DNA from: JAZDRH01 sp047470865
GTDB taxonomy: Bacteria; Pseudomonadota; Gammaproteobacteria; Pseudomonadales; Pseudomonadaceae
Length of the DNA: 64,000 bases
Reading direction: 5' to 3'
Assembly (NCBI RefSeq): GCF_047470865.1
Contig: NZ_JAZDRH010000012.1
Span: 1-64,000, forward strand
The notes under the pieces are model-generated. The model saw only the letters and a program-made list of their open reading frames with translations, made no database searches and had not been told where the DNA came from. The translations under genes were made by a program, and so were the position numbers. Positions within the stretch are counted from its first letter, which is position 1; each line of letters starts with the position of its first letter. Shown in pieces: positions 17,920 through 26,994 of the stretch.

Positions 17920-19692
17920 TTAGTAAGTACGAGCTTTTGGCTCAAATGCAGGAACAGTTTTTGGCTCGAAGTTTACAGCACGTTTAGCAACACGTTTGTC
18001 TTCTGGGAAGTACATAGTGTGGCATAACCAGTTCTCATCATCACGATCTTCGTAATCTTCACGCGCATGCGCGCCGCGAGATTCAGTACGAATTTCAGCA
18101 GAGATAGCTGTTGCTTCAGCCACTTCTAACATGTTTTGCAGTTCAAGCGCTTCGATACGTGCCGTGTTAAACGCACCGCTCTTATCGTTAATTTTAACGG
18201 TAGCAATACGCTCACGTAGGCTTTCAAGCTCTTTAACACCTTTGTGCATAAACTCACCCGTGCGGAACACACCAAAGTAGTTCTGCATGCAAGTTTGCAA
18301 GTCACGTTTTAATGGCGCTACTTCTTCGCCTGTTGTGCGCTCATTTAACGCAGCCAAACGAGAAAGTGATTGCTCAACATCTGAGCTACCTGCGCTACGT
18401 ACTTCAACGCCATCTTTTAATGATTGCTCTAGGAATAAGCCCGTTGCGCGACCAAATACGACCAAGTCAAGCAGTGAGTTACCACCTAAGCGGTTAGCAC
18501 CATGAACAGATACACATGACACTTCACCTACAGCAAACAAGCCTTCGATAATTTTGTCGTTGCCTTGCGCATCTTGCATGATTGCCTGACCGTGCACGTT
18601 GGTTGCAATACCACCCATCATATAGTGACAAGTTGGTACTACTGGTACCGGCGCAACAACTGGGTCAACGTGAGCGAAGGTTTTAGATAGCTCACAAATA
18701 CCTGGCAACTTGCTATGTAATGTTTCTTCACCTAAATGGTCAAGTTTAAGCATTACATGGTCGCCATTAGGGCCGCAACCGTTGCCTGCTAAGATCTCTT
18801 TAACCATTGAACGTGCTACCACGTCACGGCTTGCAAGGTCTTTGGCGTTTGGCGCATAGCGCTCCATGAAACGCTCACCATGCTTGTTAATGAGATAACC
18901 ACCCTCACCACGGCAACCTTCTGTTACAAGAACACCAGCACCCGCAATACCCGTTGGGTGGAACTGCCACATTTCCATATCTTGCACAGCAAAGCCAGCA
19001 CGTAACGCCATACCAACGCCATCACCTGTATTGATCAGAGCGTTTGTAGTTGAGGCATAAATACGACCTGCACCGCCCGTTGCTAATACAACGGCTTTTG
19101 CACGAATGTAAACAGTTTCACCTGTTTCCATGCAAATAGCGATGACACCTACGACTGCGTTGTCTTGGTTTTTAACTAAATCAACGGCGTACCATTCGTT
19201 TAAGAATTGCGTGCCATGTTTTAAGTTATTTTGATACAAGGTATGTAGCAAGGCATGCCCCGTACGGTCAGCTGCAGCACAGGTACGAGCCGCTTGCCCA
19301 CCTTGACCAAAGTTTTTCGACTGGCCACCGAAAGGACGCTGGTAAATACGGCCTTGCTCAGTACGTGAGAAAGGTAAGCCCATATGTTCCAGCTCAAATA
19401 CAGCCTCTGGACCTACTGAGCACATGTATTCGATAGCGTCTTGGTCACCAATATAATCAGAGCCTTTAACGGTATCATACATATGCCAACGCCAATCATC
19501 ATTCGGGTCAGCCGATGCGATGGCGCAAGTAATACCACCTTGCGCAGACACTGTGTGGGAGCGCGTAGGGAATACTTTAGAAATTACTGCAGTTTTATGG
19601 CCACCTTGTGCCAACTGCAAAGAAGCGCGCATACCCGCGCCGCCGCCACCTACGATGATGGCGTCAAATGTTAGTGTACGGATACTAGCCAT
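17920..19692 (-). CDS. sdhA: Succinate dehydrogenase flavoprotein subunit
   Basis: A 590-residue flavoprotein that oxidises succinate to fumarate at the cytoplasmic face of the membrane. Motifs: dinucleotide-binding GGGGAGMRASLQLAQGG at the N-terminus, the covalent-FAD histidine in RSHTVSAQGGI near residue 45, QFHPTGIAGAGVLVTEGCRGEGG near 240-265, the catalytic Arg region CELSKTF...HYMMGGI near 330-355, and NRLGGNSLLDLVVFGR near 400. It starts four bases after the sdhD stop. Confidence 0.97.
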   Translation of the reverse strand: MASIRTLTFDAIIVGGGGAGMRASLQLAQGGHKTAVISKVFPTRSHTVSAQGGITCAIASADPNDDWRWHMYDTVKGSDYIGDQDAIEYMCSVGPEAVFELEHMGLPFSRTEQGRIYQRPFGGQSKNFGQGGQAARTCAAADRTGHALLHTLYQNNLKHGTQFLNEWYAVDLVKNQDNAVVGVIAICMETGETVYIRAKAVVLATGGAGRIYASTTNALINTGDGVGMALRAGFAVQDMEMWQFHPTGIAGAGVLVTEGCRGEGGYLINKHGERFMERYAPNAKDLASRDVVARSMVKEILAGNGCGPNGDHVMLKLDHLGEETLHSKLPGICELSKTFAHVDPVVAPVPVVPTCHYMMGGIATNVHGQAIMQDAQGNDKIIEGLFAVGEVSCVSVHGANRLGGNSLLDLVVFGRATGLFLEQSLKDGVEVRSAGSSDVEQSLSRLAALNERTTGEEVAPLKRDLQTCMQNYFGVFRTGEFMHKGVKELESLRERIATVKINDKSGAFNTARIEALELQNMLEVAEATAISAEIRTESRGAHAREDYEDRDDENWLCHTMYFPEDKRVAKRAVNFEPKTVPAFEPKARTY

Positions 19693-19695
19693 GTC

Positions 19696-20064
19696 TTACA
19701 TTCCCCACAGGATTTGGATGCCCCACACGAAGAGCACAAACATCAACATGCCGCACAGAACTTGCACTAAAAAGCGCACGCCTGTTGCCCACTTGCCAAA
19801 AGTCATTGGTGTTAAGTAGTCAGTGGTTACCGCCCACATACCTACCCATGCGTGCACTGCTGTTGACACTAATGCCATCAAGCTAAAAATACGCATCCAA
19901 GGCTTATGGAAAAGAGCGCTCCATTCGGTGTAGCTCAAATCTGGGTTAGCAATTACATAGCCCAAAAGAAAAAGTGTGTAAACCGCTAATACCACCGCAG
20001 ATACACGTTGCGCCATCCAGTCGTACAGTCCTGAACGCGAAAAGTTAGTTACATTGGTTACCAT
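19696..20064 (-). CDS. sdhD: Succinate dehydrogenase membrane anchor subunit
   Basis: A 122-residue membrane anchor with three transmembrane helices. It contains RSGLYDWMAQRVSAVVLAVYT near the N-terminus (quinone-site region) and a histidine in VSTAVHAWVGMW in the second helix, consistent with the haem/quinone region. It overlaps the end of sdhC by seven bases, indicating translational coupling, and is followed at once by sdhA. Confidence 0.93.
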   Translation of the reverse strand: MVTNVTNFSRSGLYDWMAQRVSAVVLAVYTLFLLGYVIANPDLSYTEWSALFHKPWMRIFSLMALVSTAVHAWVGMWAVTTDYLTPMTFGKWATGVRFLVQVLCGMLMFVLFVWGIQILWGM

Positions 20065-20432
20065 ACCCAGACTCCTGCAAGAACAATTAGGACAATCGCA
20101 ATCACTAACGCAATTTTGGCACTTAGGCGACCGCCTTGCAGCGTTTCACAAAAGCCCATGTCTTGAATTAGGTGACGGATCCCCATAGTCATGTGGTACA
20201 GAAGACCAGAAAGTAATACCCACACTACAAATTTTGCCAATGGACTTTTTAAACATTCTTTTACTTCAGCAAAACCTTGTTCTGAAGACAAAGACTTATC
20301 CAAGCCATAAAGCAGAATTGCTAAGCCTACAAATAACAACACGCCAGCAGCGCGATGCAAAATGGAGACATATGCAGTGATTGGGAGTTTTATAGTCCGA
20401 AGATCTAGGTTTACAGGTCGTTGGCTATTCAC
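20058..20432 (-). CDS. sdhC: Succinate dehydrogenase cytochrome b556 subunit
   Basis: A 124-residue membrane anchor with three helices. The N-terminal NSQRPVNLDLRTIKLP and the quinone-site SILHRAAGV are typical, and the haem-ligand histidine lies in GIRHLIQDMG. A GTG at 20432 gives the family's usual VNSQRPVNL start; a TTG at 20459 would add nine unconserved residues. It is the first gene of the sdh operon. Confidence 0.92.
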   Translation of the reverse strand: MNSQRPVNLDLRTIKLPITAYVSILHRAAGVLLFVGLAILLYGLDKSLSSEQGFAEVKECLKSPLAKFVVWVLLSGLLYHMTMGIRHLIQDMGFCETLQGGRLSAKIALVIAIVLIVLAGVWVW

Positions 20433-20557
20433 GGCGTATTCACACTTAGAGAGCCCCAAACCACAGGGCGGAAAGTTGTTAGGAAGATGCTTTGCATCGA
20501 AACACCAGGGGTTTCAACCATCAACATTTGGTCAAAGCCTTTAATGGTCGGTTTGGA

Positions 20558-20587
20558 AGTATAGGACAATTTAATAGTAATTGACAA
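20558..20587 (-). promoter_or_regulatory. Candidate sigma-70 promoter of the sdh operon
   Basis: On the minus strand TTGTCA (20582-20587) and TATACT (20558-20563) are separated by 18 bases, about 125 bases upstream of the sdhC start, in the gap divergent to gltA. Good match to sigma-70 boxes. Not tested for other sites in the same gap. Confidence 0.5.
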
Positions 20588-20702
20588 CGGACAGCTCTAC
20601 GCCTAAAAGCCAATAGTGAGGATATTTATTTTTAGCGCATTATTATCAATTGAATCTTTTCGCAGCTCTAATCTGCTACTCTCTATAGTCTATTAGTGCA
20701 AA

Positions 20703-20730
20703 TTGACATTCATTTTTGTCGATTTATTAT
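20703..20730 (+). promoter_or_regulatory. Candidate sigma-70 promoter of gltA
   Basis: TTGACA (20703-20708) and TATTAT (20725-20730) with a 16-base spacer lie 58 bases before the gltA ATG. The ribosome site AGGAGG is seven bases from that ATG. Confidence 0.6.
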
Positions 20731-20787
20731 GTTGCCGGCTCACTTGCATGAGTCGTGATGATTTTAAAGCATAACTAGGAGGCCAAC

Positions 20788-22071
20788 ATGGCTGACAAAA
20801 AAGCGCAATTGCTGATTGATGGGCAGGCGCCTGTTGAACTACCAATTCTTAGCGGCACCATGGGCCCTGATGTAATTGACGTTCGTAGTCTAATTAACAG
20901 CGGCCACTTCACCTACGACCCAGGCTTCTTGTCAACAGCTTCTTGCGAGTCTGCTATTACCTTTATTGATGGTGACAAAGGTATTTTATTACACCGTGGT
21001 TACCCAATTGAGCAATTAGCAGCAGAGTCTGATTACCTAGAAACGTGCTACTTACTGATCTACGGCGAACTACCTAGCGCAGAAGAAAAAGCTAAGTTTG
21101 AAGACACTATTACGCGTCACACTATTGTGCATGAGCAACTAAAATCATTTTTAAATGGTTTCCGTCGTGATGCGCACCCAATGGCGGTAATGTGCGGCAT
21201 TGTTGGCGCACTATCTGCCTTCTACCACGACTCATTAGACATTGCTAACCCTCGTCATCGTGAGATCTCTGCACATCGTTTAATTGCTAAGCTGCCAACC
21301 ATTGCAGCTATGGTTTACAAATACTCAATCGGCCAACCAATCATGTATCCGCGTAACGACCTAAGTTATGCAGAAAACTTCCTGCACATGATGTTCAATA
21401 CGCCTGCTGAAATTAAGCCAATTAGCCCTGTTTTAGCACGTGCTATGGATCGTATTTTCATCCTTCACGCGGATCATGAGCAAAATGCTTCTACTTCGAC
21501 TGTACGTTTAGCTGGCTCATCAGGCGCTAACCCATTTGCTTGTATTGCCTCGGGTATTGCCGCACTTTGGGGACCTGCTCATGGTGGTGCAAACGAAGCA
21601 GTATTACGCATGCTAGACGAAATTGGTGATGTTTCTAATATTGAAACCTATATTGCCAAAGCGAAAGACAAAAATGATCCATTTAAGCTAATGGGCTTTG
21701 GTCACCGTGTTTATAAAAACTTTGACCCTCGCGCCAAAGTCATGAAGCAAACCTGTGACGAAGTACTTGCAGAGCTTGGAATTAATGATCCACAGCTAGA
21801 GTTAGCTATGAAACTTGAAGAAATCGCACTCAATGACGAATACTTCAAAGCGCGTGGTCTATACCCGAACGTAGACTTCTACTCAGGTATTATCTTAAAA
21901 GCTATTGGTATCCCAACTAGCATGTTCACAGTAATCTTCGCCATGTCGCGCACTGCTGGCTGGATTTCTCACTGGACAGAAATGCTCTCTGGACCTTACA
22001 AAATCGGTCGTCCTCGTCAGCTTTATACAGGTCACACTAAGCGTGACTACGTACCTACTGACAAGCGTTAA
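20788..22071 (+). CDS. gltA: Citrate synthase
   Basis: A 427-residue type-II (NADH-sensitive, Gram-negative type) citrate synthase that condenses acetyl-CoA and oxaloacetate. The N-terminal beta domain is present (GQAPVELPILSGTMGPDVIDVR). Active-site blocks: WGPAHGGANEAVLRML near residue 270, GFGHRVYKNFDPRAK near 310, and VDFYSGIILKAIGIP with Asp near 360-375. It is divergent from the sdh operon and convergent with fadH, with a shared terminator at its end. A second citrate-synthase-like gene, prpC, lies near 58.6 kb. Confidence 0.96.
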   Translation: MADKKAQLLIDGQAPVELPILSGTMGPDVIDVRSLINSGHFTYDPGFLSTASCESAITFIDGDKGILLHRGYPIEQLAAESDYLETCYLLIYGELPSAEEKAKFEDTITRHTIVHEQLKSFLNGFRRDAHPMAVMCGIVGALSAFYHDSLDIANPRHREISAHRLIAKLPTIAAMVYKYSIGQPIMYPRNDLSYAENFLHMMFNTPAEIKPISPVLARAMDRIFILHADHEQNASTSTVRLAGSSGANPFACIASGIAALWGPAHGGANEAVLRMLDEIGDVSNIETYIAKAKDKNDPFKLMGFGHRVYKNFDPRAKVMKQTCDEVLAELGINDPQLELAMKLEEIALNDEYFKARGLYPNVDFYSGIILKAIGIPTSMFTVIFAMSRTAGWISHWTEMLSGPYKIGRPRQLYTGHTKRDYVPTDKR

Positions 22072-22086
22072 TATTTTGTAACACAT

Positions 22087-22115
22087 AAAAAAGCTGCCAA
22101 ATTGGCAGCTTTTTT
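22087..22115. terminator. Bidirectional terminator between gltA and fadH
   Basis: A-run, stem AAGCTGCCAA / TTGGCAGCTT with a one-base loop, then T-run. It serves the convergent gltA (+) and fadH (-) genes. Confidence 0.85.
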
Positions 22116-22127
22116 AGTTCATGAACA

Positions 22128-24164
22128 CTAAATTTGCGCAGCAACACGCGAACCTTGATTAATGGCACGCTTTGCATCTAACTCAGCTGCGACATCTGCT
22201 CCACCAATTAAGTTTACGCTTTGTCCAGCTGCGATCAAGTCATCATACAGATCACGTTTAGGAAGTTGCCCAGCACAAATAATCACGTTATCAACGGGTA
22301 ATACTTTTGGCTCACCTTCAGCAATACTGATATGTAATCCTTGATCATCGATTTTTAAGTACTGGCAGTTATTAATCATCTGTACATTTTTATTTTTAAG
22401 CTCAGCACGATGAATCCAACCTGTAGTTTTACCTAGGCCGTCACCTACCTTGGTCTTTTTACGCTGCAATAAATACACTTCACGGGCTGCTGGCTCGATC
22501 TGTGGTTTAATCCCTTGCACACCGCCTCGGACCTGTAAATCTAGATCAATCCCCCAGGCTTTCCAAAAGGCTTCAATATTAGTACTGGTAGATTCACCTT
22601 GATGTGTAATAAATTCAGATACATCAAAACCAATACCACCTGCTCCAATCACAGCCACCTTATTACCTATAGGTTTTAAGCCTTTAATCGCCTCAAGATA
22701 ATTCATAACTTTAGGATGCTCAATACCTTCAATTTCAGGTAAACGTGGAGCAATACCTGTCGCTAAAATGATTTCATCAAAGCCTTCATCAATCAGCATT
22801 TTAGCGGTCACTGCTTTATTTAATTGCAAATCTACCCCTGTATCTTCAAGGCGATATTTGAAGTAGCGTAATGTTTCGTAAAACTCGTCTTTACCTGGAA
22901 TAAGTTTTGCTACATTAAATTGCCCGCCAATTTCATTGGCCGCATCAAATAAACTCACCTTATGCCCACGCTGCGCTGCCACAGTAGCAGCTGCCAATCC
23001 CGCGGGACCTGCACCAACAACAGCAATTTTTTTAGGCTTTTCTGTCGCAATATAATTTAACTCAGTTTCATGGCATGCCCGAGGATTCACCAAGCAACTG
23101 GTTAGCTTTCCAGCAAAGGTATGATCCAAACAAGCTTGGTTACAACCAATACAGGTATTAATACGCTCTGCCTTACCAGCAGCCGCTTTATTAACAAACT
23201 CAGGGTCAGCCAAAAATGGCCGCGCCATAGACACCATATCGGCATTGCCTTCGGCTAAGATTTTTTCTGCAATATCAGGCGTGTTAATACGATTAGTGGT
23301 AATTAATGGAATTTTTACACTCGCACGCAACTTACCAGTAACGCGCGCAAAGGCTGCTCTAGGCACACTGGTTGCAATAGTCGGAATACGTGCTTCATGC
23401 CAACCAATACCTGTATTGATAATAGTAGCGCCAGCCTGTTCAATAGCTTTAGCCAATACTACAATCTCTTCCCAATTGCTGCCTTGTTCAACTAAATCCA
23501 GCATAGAGAGGCGATAAATAATAATAAAACGCTCGCCAACAGCTTGGCGTACTCGCTTGACTATTTCAACGGGTAAGCGCATACGATTTTCATAGCTACC
23601 GCCCCACTCGTCATCACGATGATTAGTCTGGGCTACTAAAAACTGGTTAATAAAGTAGCCTTCTGAGCCCATTATTTCCACACCATCATAACCAGCCTCT
23701 TGGGCTAGCTTGGCGCAGTTAATAAAGTCATTGATCTGCTTTTCAATACCTTCTGCATCTAGCGCTTTAGGTTTAAATGGATTAATTGGCGCTTGAATAG
23801 CACTAGGTGCAACTGAATTTGGACTATAGGCATAACGCCCTGCATGCAAAATCTGTAAGCAAATTTTCCCATCTTCTGCATGTACAGCTTCAGTCACTAT
23901 TTTATGTTTAGCTGCTTCTTCACTTGTGGTTAGTTTGGCCGCGCCTTTATAAACAGCTCCTTCTTCATTAGGAGCAATGCCACCTGTAACCATTAGAGCA
24001 ACGCCACCTCTAGCACGCTCTGCAAAATACACAGCCATTCGCTCAAAGCCATTTTTTTGCTCTTCTAACCCAGTGTGCATTGAACCCATAAGGGTACGGT
24101 TTTTTAATGTGGTAAAGCCTAAATCTAATGGCGCTAATAAATGTGGGTAGTATGGATTGCTCAT
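22128..24164 (-). CDS. fadH: 2,4-dienoyl-CoA reductase (NADPH)
   Basis: A 678-residue iron-sulphur flavoenzyme of unsaturated fatty-acid beta-oxidation. The N-terminal FMN TIM-barrel (old yellow enzyme fold) begins YPHLLAPLDLGFTTLKNR. The [4Fe-4S] ligands are in CIGCNQACLDHTFAGKLTSC near residue 340. The FAD domain starts AVVGAGPAGLAAATVAAQRGH near 380 and the NADPH fold VAVIGAGGIGFDVSEF near 515. The ATG at 24164 has AGAGGAGAGG just upstream. It is divergent from an AraC-type regulator, a likely but unproven controller. Confidence 0.93.
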   Translation of the reverse strand: MSNPYYPHLLAPLDLGFTTLKNRTLMGSMHTGLEEQKNGFERMAVYFAERARGGVALMVTGGIAPNEEGAVYKGAAKLTTSEEAAKHKIVTEAVHAEDGKICLQILHAGRYAYSPNSVAPSAIQAPINPFKPKALDAEGIEKQINDFINCAKLAQEAGYDGVEIMGSEGYFINQFLVAQTNHRDDEWGGSYENRMRLPVEIVKRVRQAVGERFIIIYRLSMLDLVEQGSNWEEIVVLAKAIEQAGATIINTGIGWHEARIPTIATSVPRAAFARVTGKLRASVKIPLITTNRINTPDIAEKILAEGNADMVSMARPFLADPEFVNKAAAGKAERINTCIGCNQACLDHTFAGKLTSCLVNPRACHETELNYIATEKPKKIAVVGAGPAGLAAATVAAQRGHKVSLFDAANEIGGQFNVAKLIPGKDEFYETLRYFKYRLEDTGVDLQLNKAVTAKMLIDEGFDEIILATGIAPRLPEIEGIEHPKVMNYLEAIKGLKPIGNKVAVIGAGGIGFDVSEFITHQGESTSTNIEAFWKAWGIDLDLQVRGGVQGIKPQIEPAAREVYLLQRKKTKVGDGLGKTTGWIHRAELKNKNVQMINNCQYLKIDDQGLHISIAEGEPKVLPVDNVIICAGQLPKRDLYDDLIAAGQSVNLIGGADVAAELDAKRAINQGSRVAAQI

Positions 24165-24309
24165 ACCCTCTCCTCTAGTAAACACGATAGGCGTTCGCCT
24201 TATTTATTGTTAGAGCCAACATAATCACTACCCAAAGGTATAACAATGACTATAAATGACAACTTAATAACTTAAACATACACTAAAGAAAAACTTAGAA
24301 GGCTTTTGT

Positions 24310-25365
24310 ATGTCTGCTAAAAAAATTCGACTTGGTGAAGTGAGCGTAGGTTTTACGCAAAGCATTCGTCTTGCTTTAGCTCATTTAACTATAGATGACC
24401 GCGAGCTATTTACCCGTTTTGGTTTAACCGAAAAGAAACTAAGCTCAGCTCATGGTCGTTTATCCATTGCCCGCTATATGCGCTTAGGACACGCCGCCAC
24501 TGTACTGAGCCAACGCCAAGACTTCGGCTTATTAATGGGACGTTTTACCAGTACAAACTTTTTAGGCTTAGCCGGTCTCTGCATTGCACAAGCTCCTAAC
24601 GTTAGAACTGCCGCATGGTTATTTCAGGAATTAGAACCGCTCTATGCGCAAAACTATCGAGGGCAAAGTTGTTTTAAGCTAGAAGCCAACCAAGGTGCCT
24701 GGCTAAGTTTTTATTCGATTAGCCCTTATAACGATTTTAATCGTTTTGTTGTTGAGTCTGTGTTAAAGGGTTGGTGCACCCAACTAAGTGAATTATGCCA
24801 AGAGTCGATTAAACCTGAGCGTGTAGAAATTGAATATGCTCCCCCTAGTTACTATGCCGCCTATGCTAACTTTCTGCATTGCCAGCCTCATTTTAATGCT
24901 AAAGAAAATCGTATTTTTCTTAGCAATGAACAACTTGCTCTTAGTAATCCTAGGTTTTGCAGTAGTACCTTTGAAGCGATAAAAAGTCTTTGTTTTAGCC
25001 AATTAGAACAGCTGAAACAGACCTTTACCTGGCGTGAACGCATCACTCATTTATTAGCGACAGCGCTTAAAAATGGTGAGCCTACTCTTGAACAAATAGC
25101 CTCCTTAGTAAAACTCCCTGCCTGGACCTTGCGCCGCAAATTAGAAGCTGAAGGCGTTCAATTTCGCCAACTTATCAACCAAGTTCGCTATTCATTAGCC
25201 AGTACTTATATTAGTGATACTGAATTAAGCTTTAGTGAAATTGCTTGGTTATTGGGATTTTCCTCCCCCGAGGCGTTTCAACGCGCATTTAAACGCTGGA
25301 GCAACCTAACGCCTGGCTGCTACCGTAAACAAGCCATTGATCAATACAATCAAAATCTGACCTAG
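24310..25365 (+). CDS. AraC family transcriptional regulator
   Basis: A 351-residue regulator of the OruR/ArgR-like branch with an N-terminal ligand domain (IARYMRLGHAATVLSQRQDFGLLMG, about residues 50-75). The C-terminal pair of helix-turn-helix motifs is at about 250-345 (LEQIASLVKLPAWTLRRKL and FSEIAWLLGFSSPEAFQRAFKRW). The effector is unknown; the divergent neighbour is fadH, so a fatty-acid or acyl-CoA-derived signal is possible. The next gene (ECF sigma factor) starts shortly after its stop but has its own Fur-box promoter. Confidence 0.88.
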   Translation: MSAKKIRLGEVSVGFTQSIRLALAHLTIDDRELFTRFGLTEKKLSSAHGRLSIARYMRLGHAATVLSQRQDFGLLMGRFTSTNFLGLAGLCIAQAPNVRTAAWLFQELEPLYAQNYRGQSCFKLEANQGAWLSFYSISPYNDFNRFVVESVLKGWCTQLSELCQESIKPERVEIEYAPPSYYAAYANFLHCQPHFNAKENRIFLSNEQLALSNPRFCSSTFEAIKSLCFSQLEQLKQTFTWRERITHLLATALKNGEPTLEQIASLVKLPAWTLRRKLEAEGVQFRQLINQVRYSLASTYISDTELSFSEIAWLLGFSSPEAFQRAFKRWSNLTPGCYRKQAIDQYNQNLT

Positions 25366-25391
25366 ATGGTTGTTTTTTGCTACAGACAAAT

Positions 25392-25410
25392 CATAATGAT
25401 AACAATTATC
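25392..25410 (+). promoter_or_regulatory. Fur box upstream of the ECF sigma gene
   Basis: The 19 bases CATAATGATAACAATTATC match the classical Fur consensus at 16 of 19 positions. An in-frame ATG of the sigma-factor frame (25396) lies inside this box, so translation more likely starts downstream. Confidence 0.75.
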
Positions 25411-25428
25411 AGTTTGAGTACATGTTTT

Positions 25429-25965
25429 GTGTCTAGCTCCACTCTAGTGACAAATCACTGCCAGCAATTTCATAACCTCTATCTTTCTCACCATGCCTGG
25501 CTAATCAATTGGTTGCGCCGACGTCTAGCGCACGCTGAGCAGGTTGAAGATTTAGCCCAAGATACCTTTATGCAACTGCTTGGACGTCAGCAACTTATTG
25601 CTGAGCTACAGCAACCCAAAGCTTGGCTATCTACCGTAGCGCACGGCCTTTTAGTGGATAAAATACGGCGCGAGAAAGTTGAGCAAAATTATTTAAAAGT
25701 TATCTCTCAGTTACCTGAAAATCATGCACCTTCGCCAGAAATAAAATTACTCTTATTAGAAGCGCTAGCCCAGCTTGATATTCTGCTCGATGGTTTAGCC
25801 CCTAAAGCTCGCCTAGCGTTTTTATTGTCACGTCTTGAAGGTTTAACCTATAAAGAAATTGCGCAACAGCTAAATATCAGCCTAAGTTCAGTGGAAAAAT
25901 ATATGGCCAGCGCTATTAAGCATTGCTTTAAATTACAAATGAGCTGGAAAGCGACTGAGTCATGA
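25429..25965 (+). CDS. FecI-type ECF sigma factor
   Basis: About 178 residues. Region 2 is present (LINWLRRRLAHAEQVEDLAQDTFMQLL) and so is region 4 (ARLAFLLSRLEGLTYKEIAQQLNISLSSVEKYMASAIKHC). Together these are the hallmarks of iron-starvation ECF sigma factors, and the Fur box just upstream fits that role. The frame is open from 25366; I place the start at GTG 25429 because the earlier ATG overlaps the Fur box, but GTG 25447 is equally possible. The stop overlaps the start of the FecR-like gene by four bases, so the pair is translationally coupled. Confidence 0.85.
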   Translation: MSSSTLVTNHCQQFHNLYLSHHAWLINWLRRRLAHAEQVEDLAQDTFMQLLGRQQLIAELQQPKAWLSTVAHGLLVDKIRREKVEQNYLKVISQLPENHAPSPEIKLLLLEALAQLDILLDGLAPKARLAFLLSRLEGLTYKEIAQQLNISLSSVEKYMASAIKHCFKLQMSWKATES

Positions 25966-26915
25966 GCAACTCAATACCTGATGCTATTTTAGATCAAGCT
26001 ATTGATTGGCTAGTTAAATTACATAGTGGTGAAAATACGGCCTCTGTTAGCAAGGCAATAACTGATTGGCGCCAAGTCGACCCTTTGCATGAACAGGCAT
26101 GGCAAGCCTTGCAACAAACTGAGCAACAATTAGCTCAGGTTAAGCGGCTTAATGGTGCTTTAGCATTACAAACGCTTACCACTCAAGCGCCCCGTTATAG
26201 CCGTCGCCAAGCTTTAAAATTATTAGCCCTATGTGGCCTTGCACTACCTGTTGGTTATTGGGCATGGAAAGAGCAAAGCTGGCTAAGTTTTACTGCTGAT
26301 CTAAAAACAACGGTAGGCGAAATTCAAGACTTCAAATTAAGCGATGGTTCAAAGCTGATACTCAATACCAATACCGCCTTAGATATCACAGTTGATGATA
26401 ACAACCGCCGTATTTCTCTTCTTAAAGGCGAACTCTTTGTTGAAATTGCACAGCATCACCGTCTAGCCATGCATATTTTAACTAGCCATCTACGACTTAA
26501 AGCACGTGACGCTCAAATCGCTGTACGTTTACAAGGTGATACCACTCAAGTATATCTGCAGCAAGGTACAGCACTGGCTAAACGCAATGACCAAAGCGTT
26601 ATTGAACTTGCCTCGCCGAATACCTATGAAATTACTGCGCATCAAGTCATTACAACAAATAATCATCGCCAAACACCTATAGCTTGGACACGCAAGCAAT
26701 TAGTGGTACGTCAAATGCCGCTGGCACAATTGTTAGCAGAGTTAAATAGATATCAACGTGGCTGGATTACCTACGATGACTCTATCTCCCAACTAGAAGT
26801 ATCAGGTGTATTTCAGCTTGCCCATATTGAGCAAGCCTATTTAGCACTAGCTAACTCCTTACCTGTACGCTATGAGCAAGTTACACCTTTTTGGATACGT
26901 TTTAGTGCTGCTTAA
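25962..26915 (+). CDS. FecR-type anti-sigma regulator
   Basis: A 317-residue single-pass inner-membrane protein. The N-terminal cytoplasmic domain (DUF4880) has the DWRQVDPLHEQAWQALQ block. One hydrophobic segment follows (LKLLALCGLALPVGYWAW, about residues 85-102). The periplasmic FecR domain has TTVGEIQDFKLSDGSKL and ISLLKGELFVEI, and the C-terminal secretin/TonB short domain has RGWITYDDSI. It normally relays a signal from a TonB-dependent receptor, yet no receptor gene is present here. Confidence 0.9.
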   Translation: MSNSIPDAILDQAIDWLVKLHSGENTASVSKAITDWRQVDPLHEQAWQALQQTEQQLAQVKRLNGALALQTLTTQAPRYSRRQALKLLALCGLALPVGYWAWKEQSWLSFTADLKTTVGEIQDFKLSDGSKLILNTNTALDITVDDNNRRISLLKGELFVEIAQHHRLAMHILTSHLRLKARDAQIAVRLQGDTTQVYLQQGTALAKRNDQSVIELASPNTYEITAHQVITTNNHRQTPIAWTRKQLVVRQMPLAQLLAELNRYQRGWITYDDSISQLEVSGVFQLAHIEQAYLALANSLPVRYEQVTPFWIRFSAA

Positions 26916-26994
26916 AAAGAATTACGGGTTTTGACAAGCTTATCCGTCTTTAACATAAAGCCCTATTCATTTATTTTTGTAGCAGTCCTTCCTT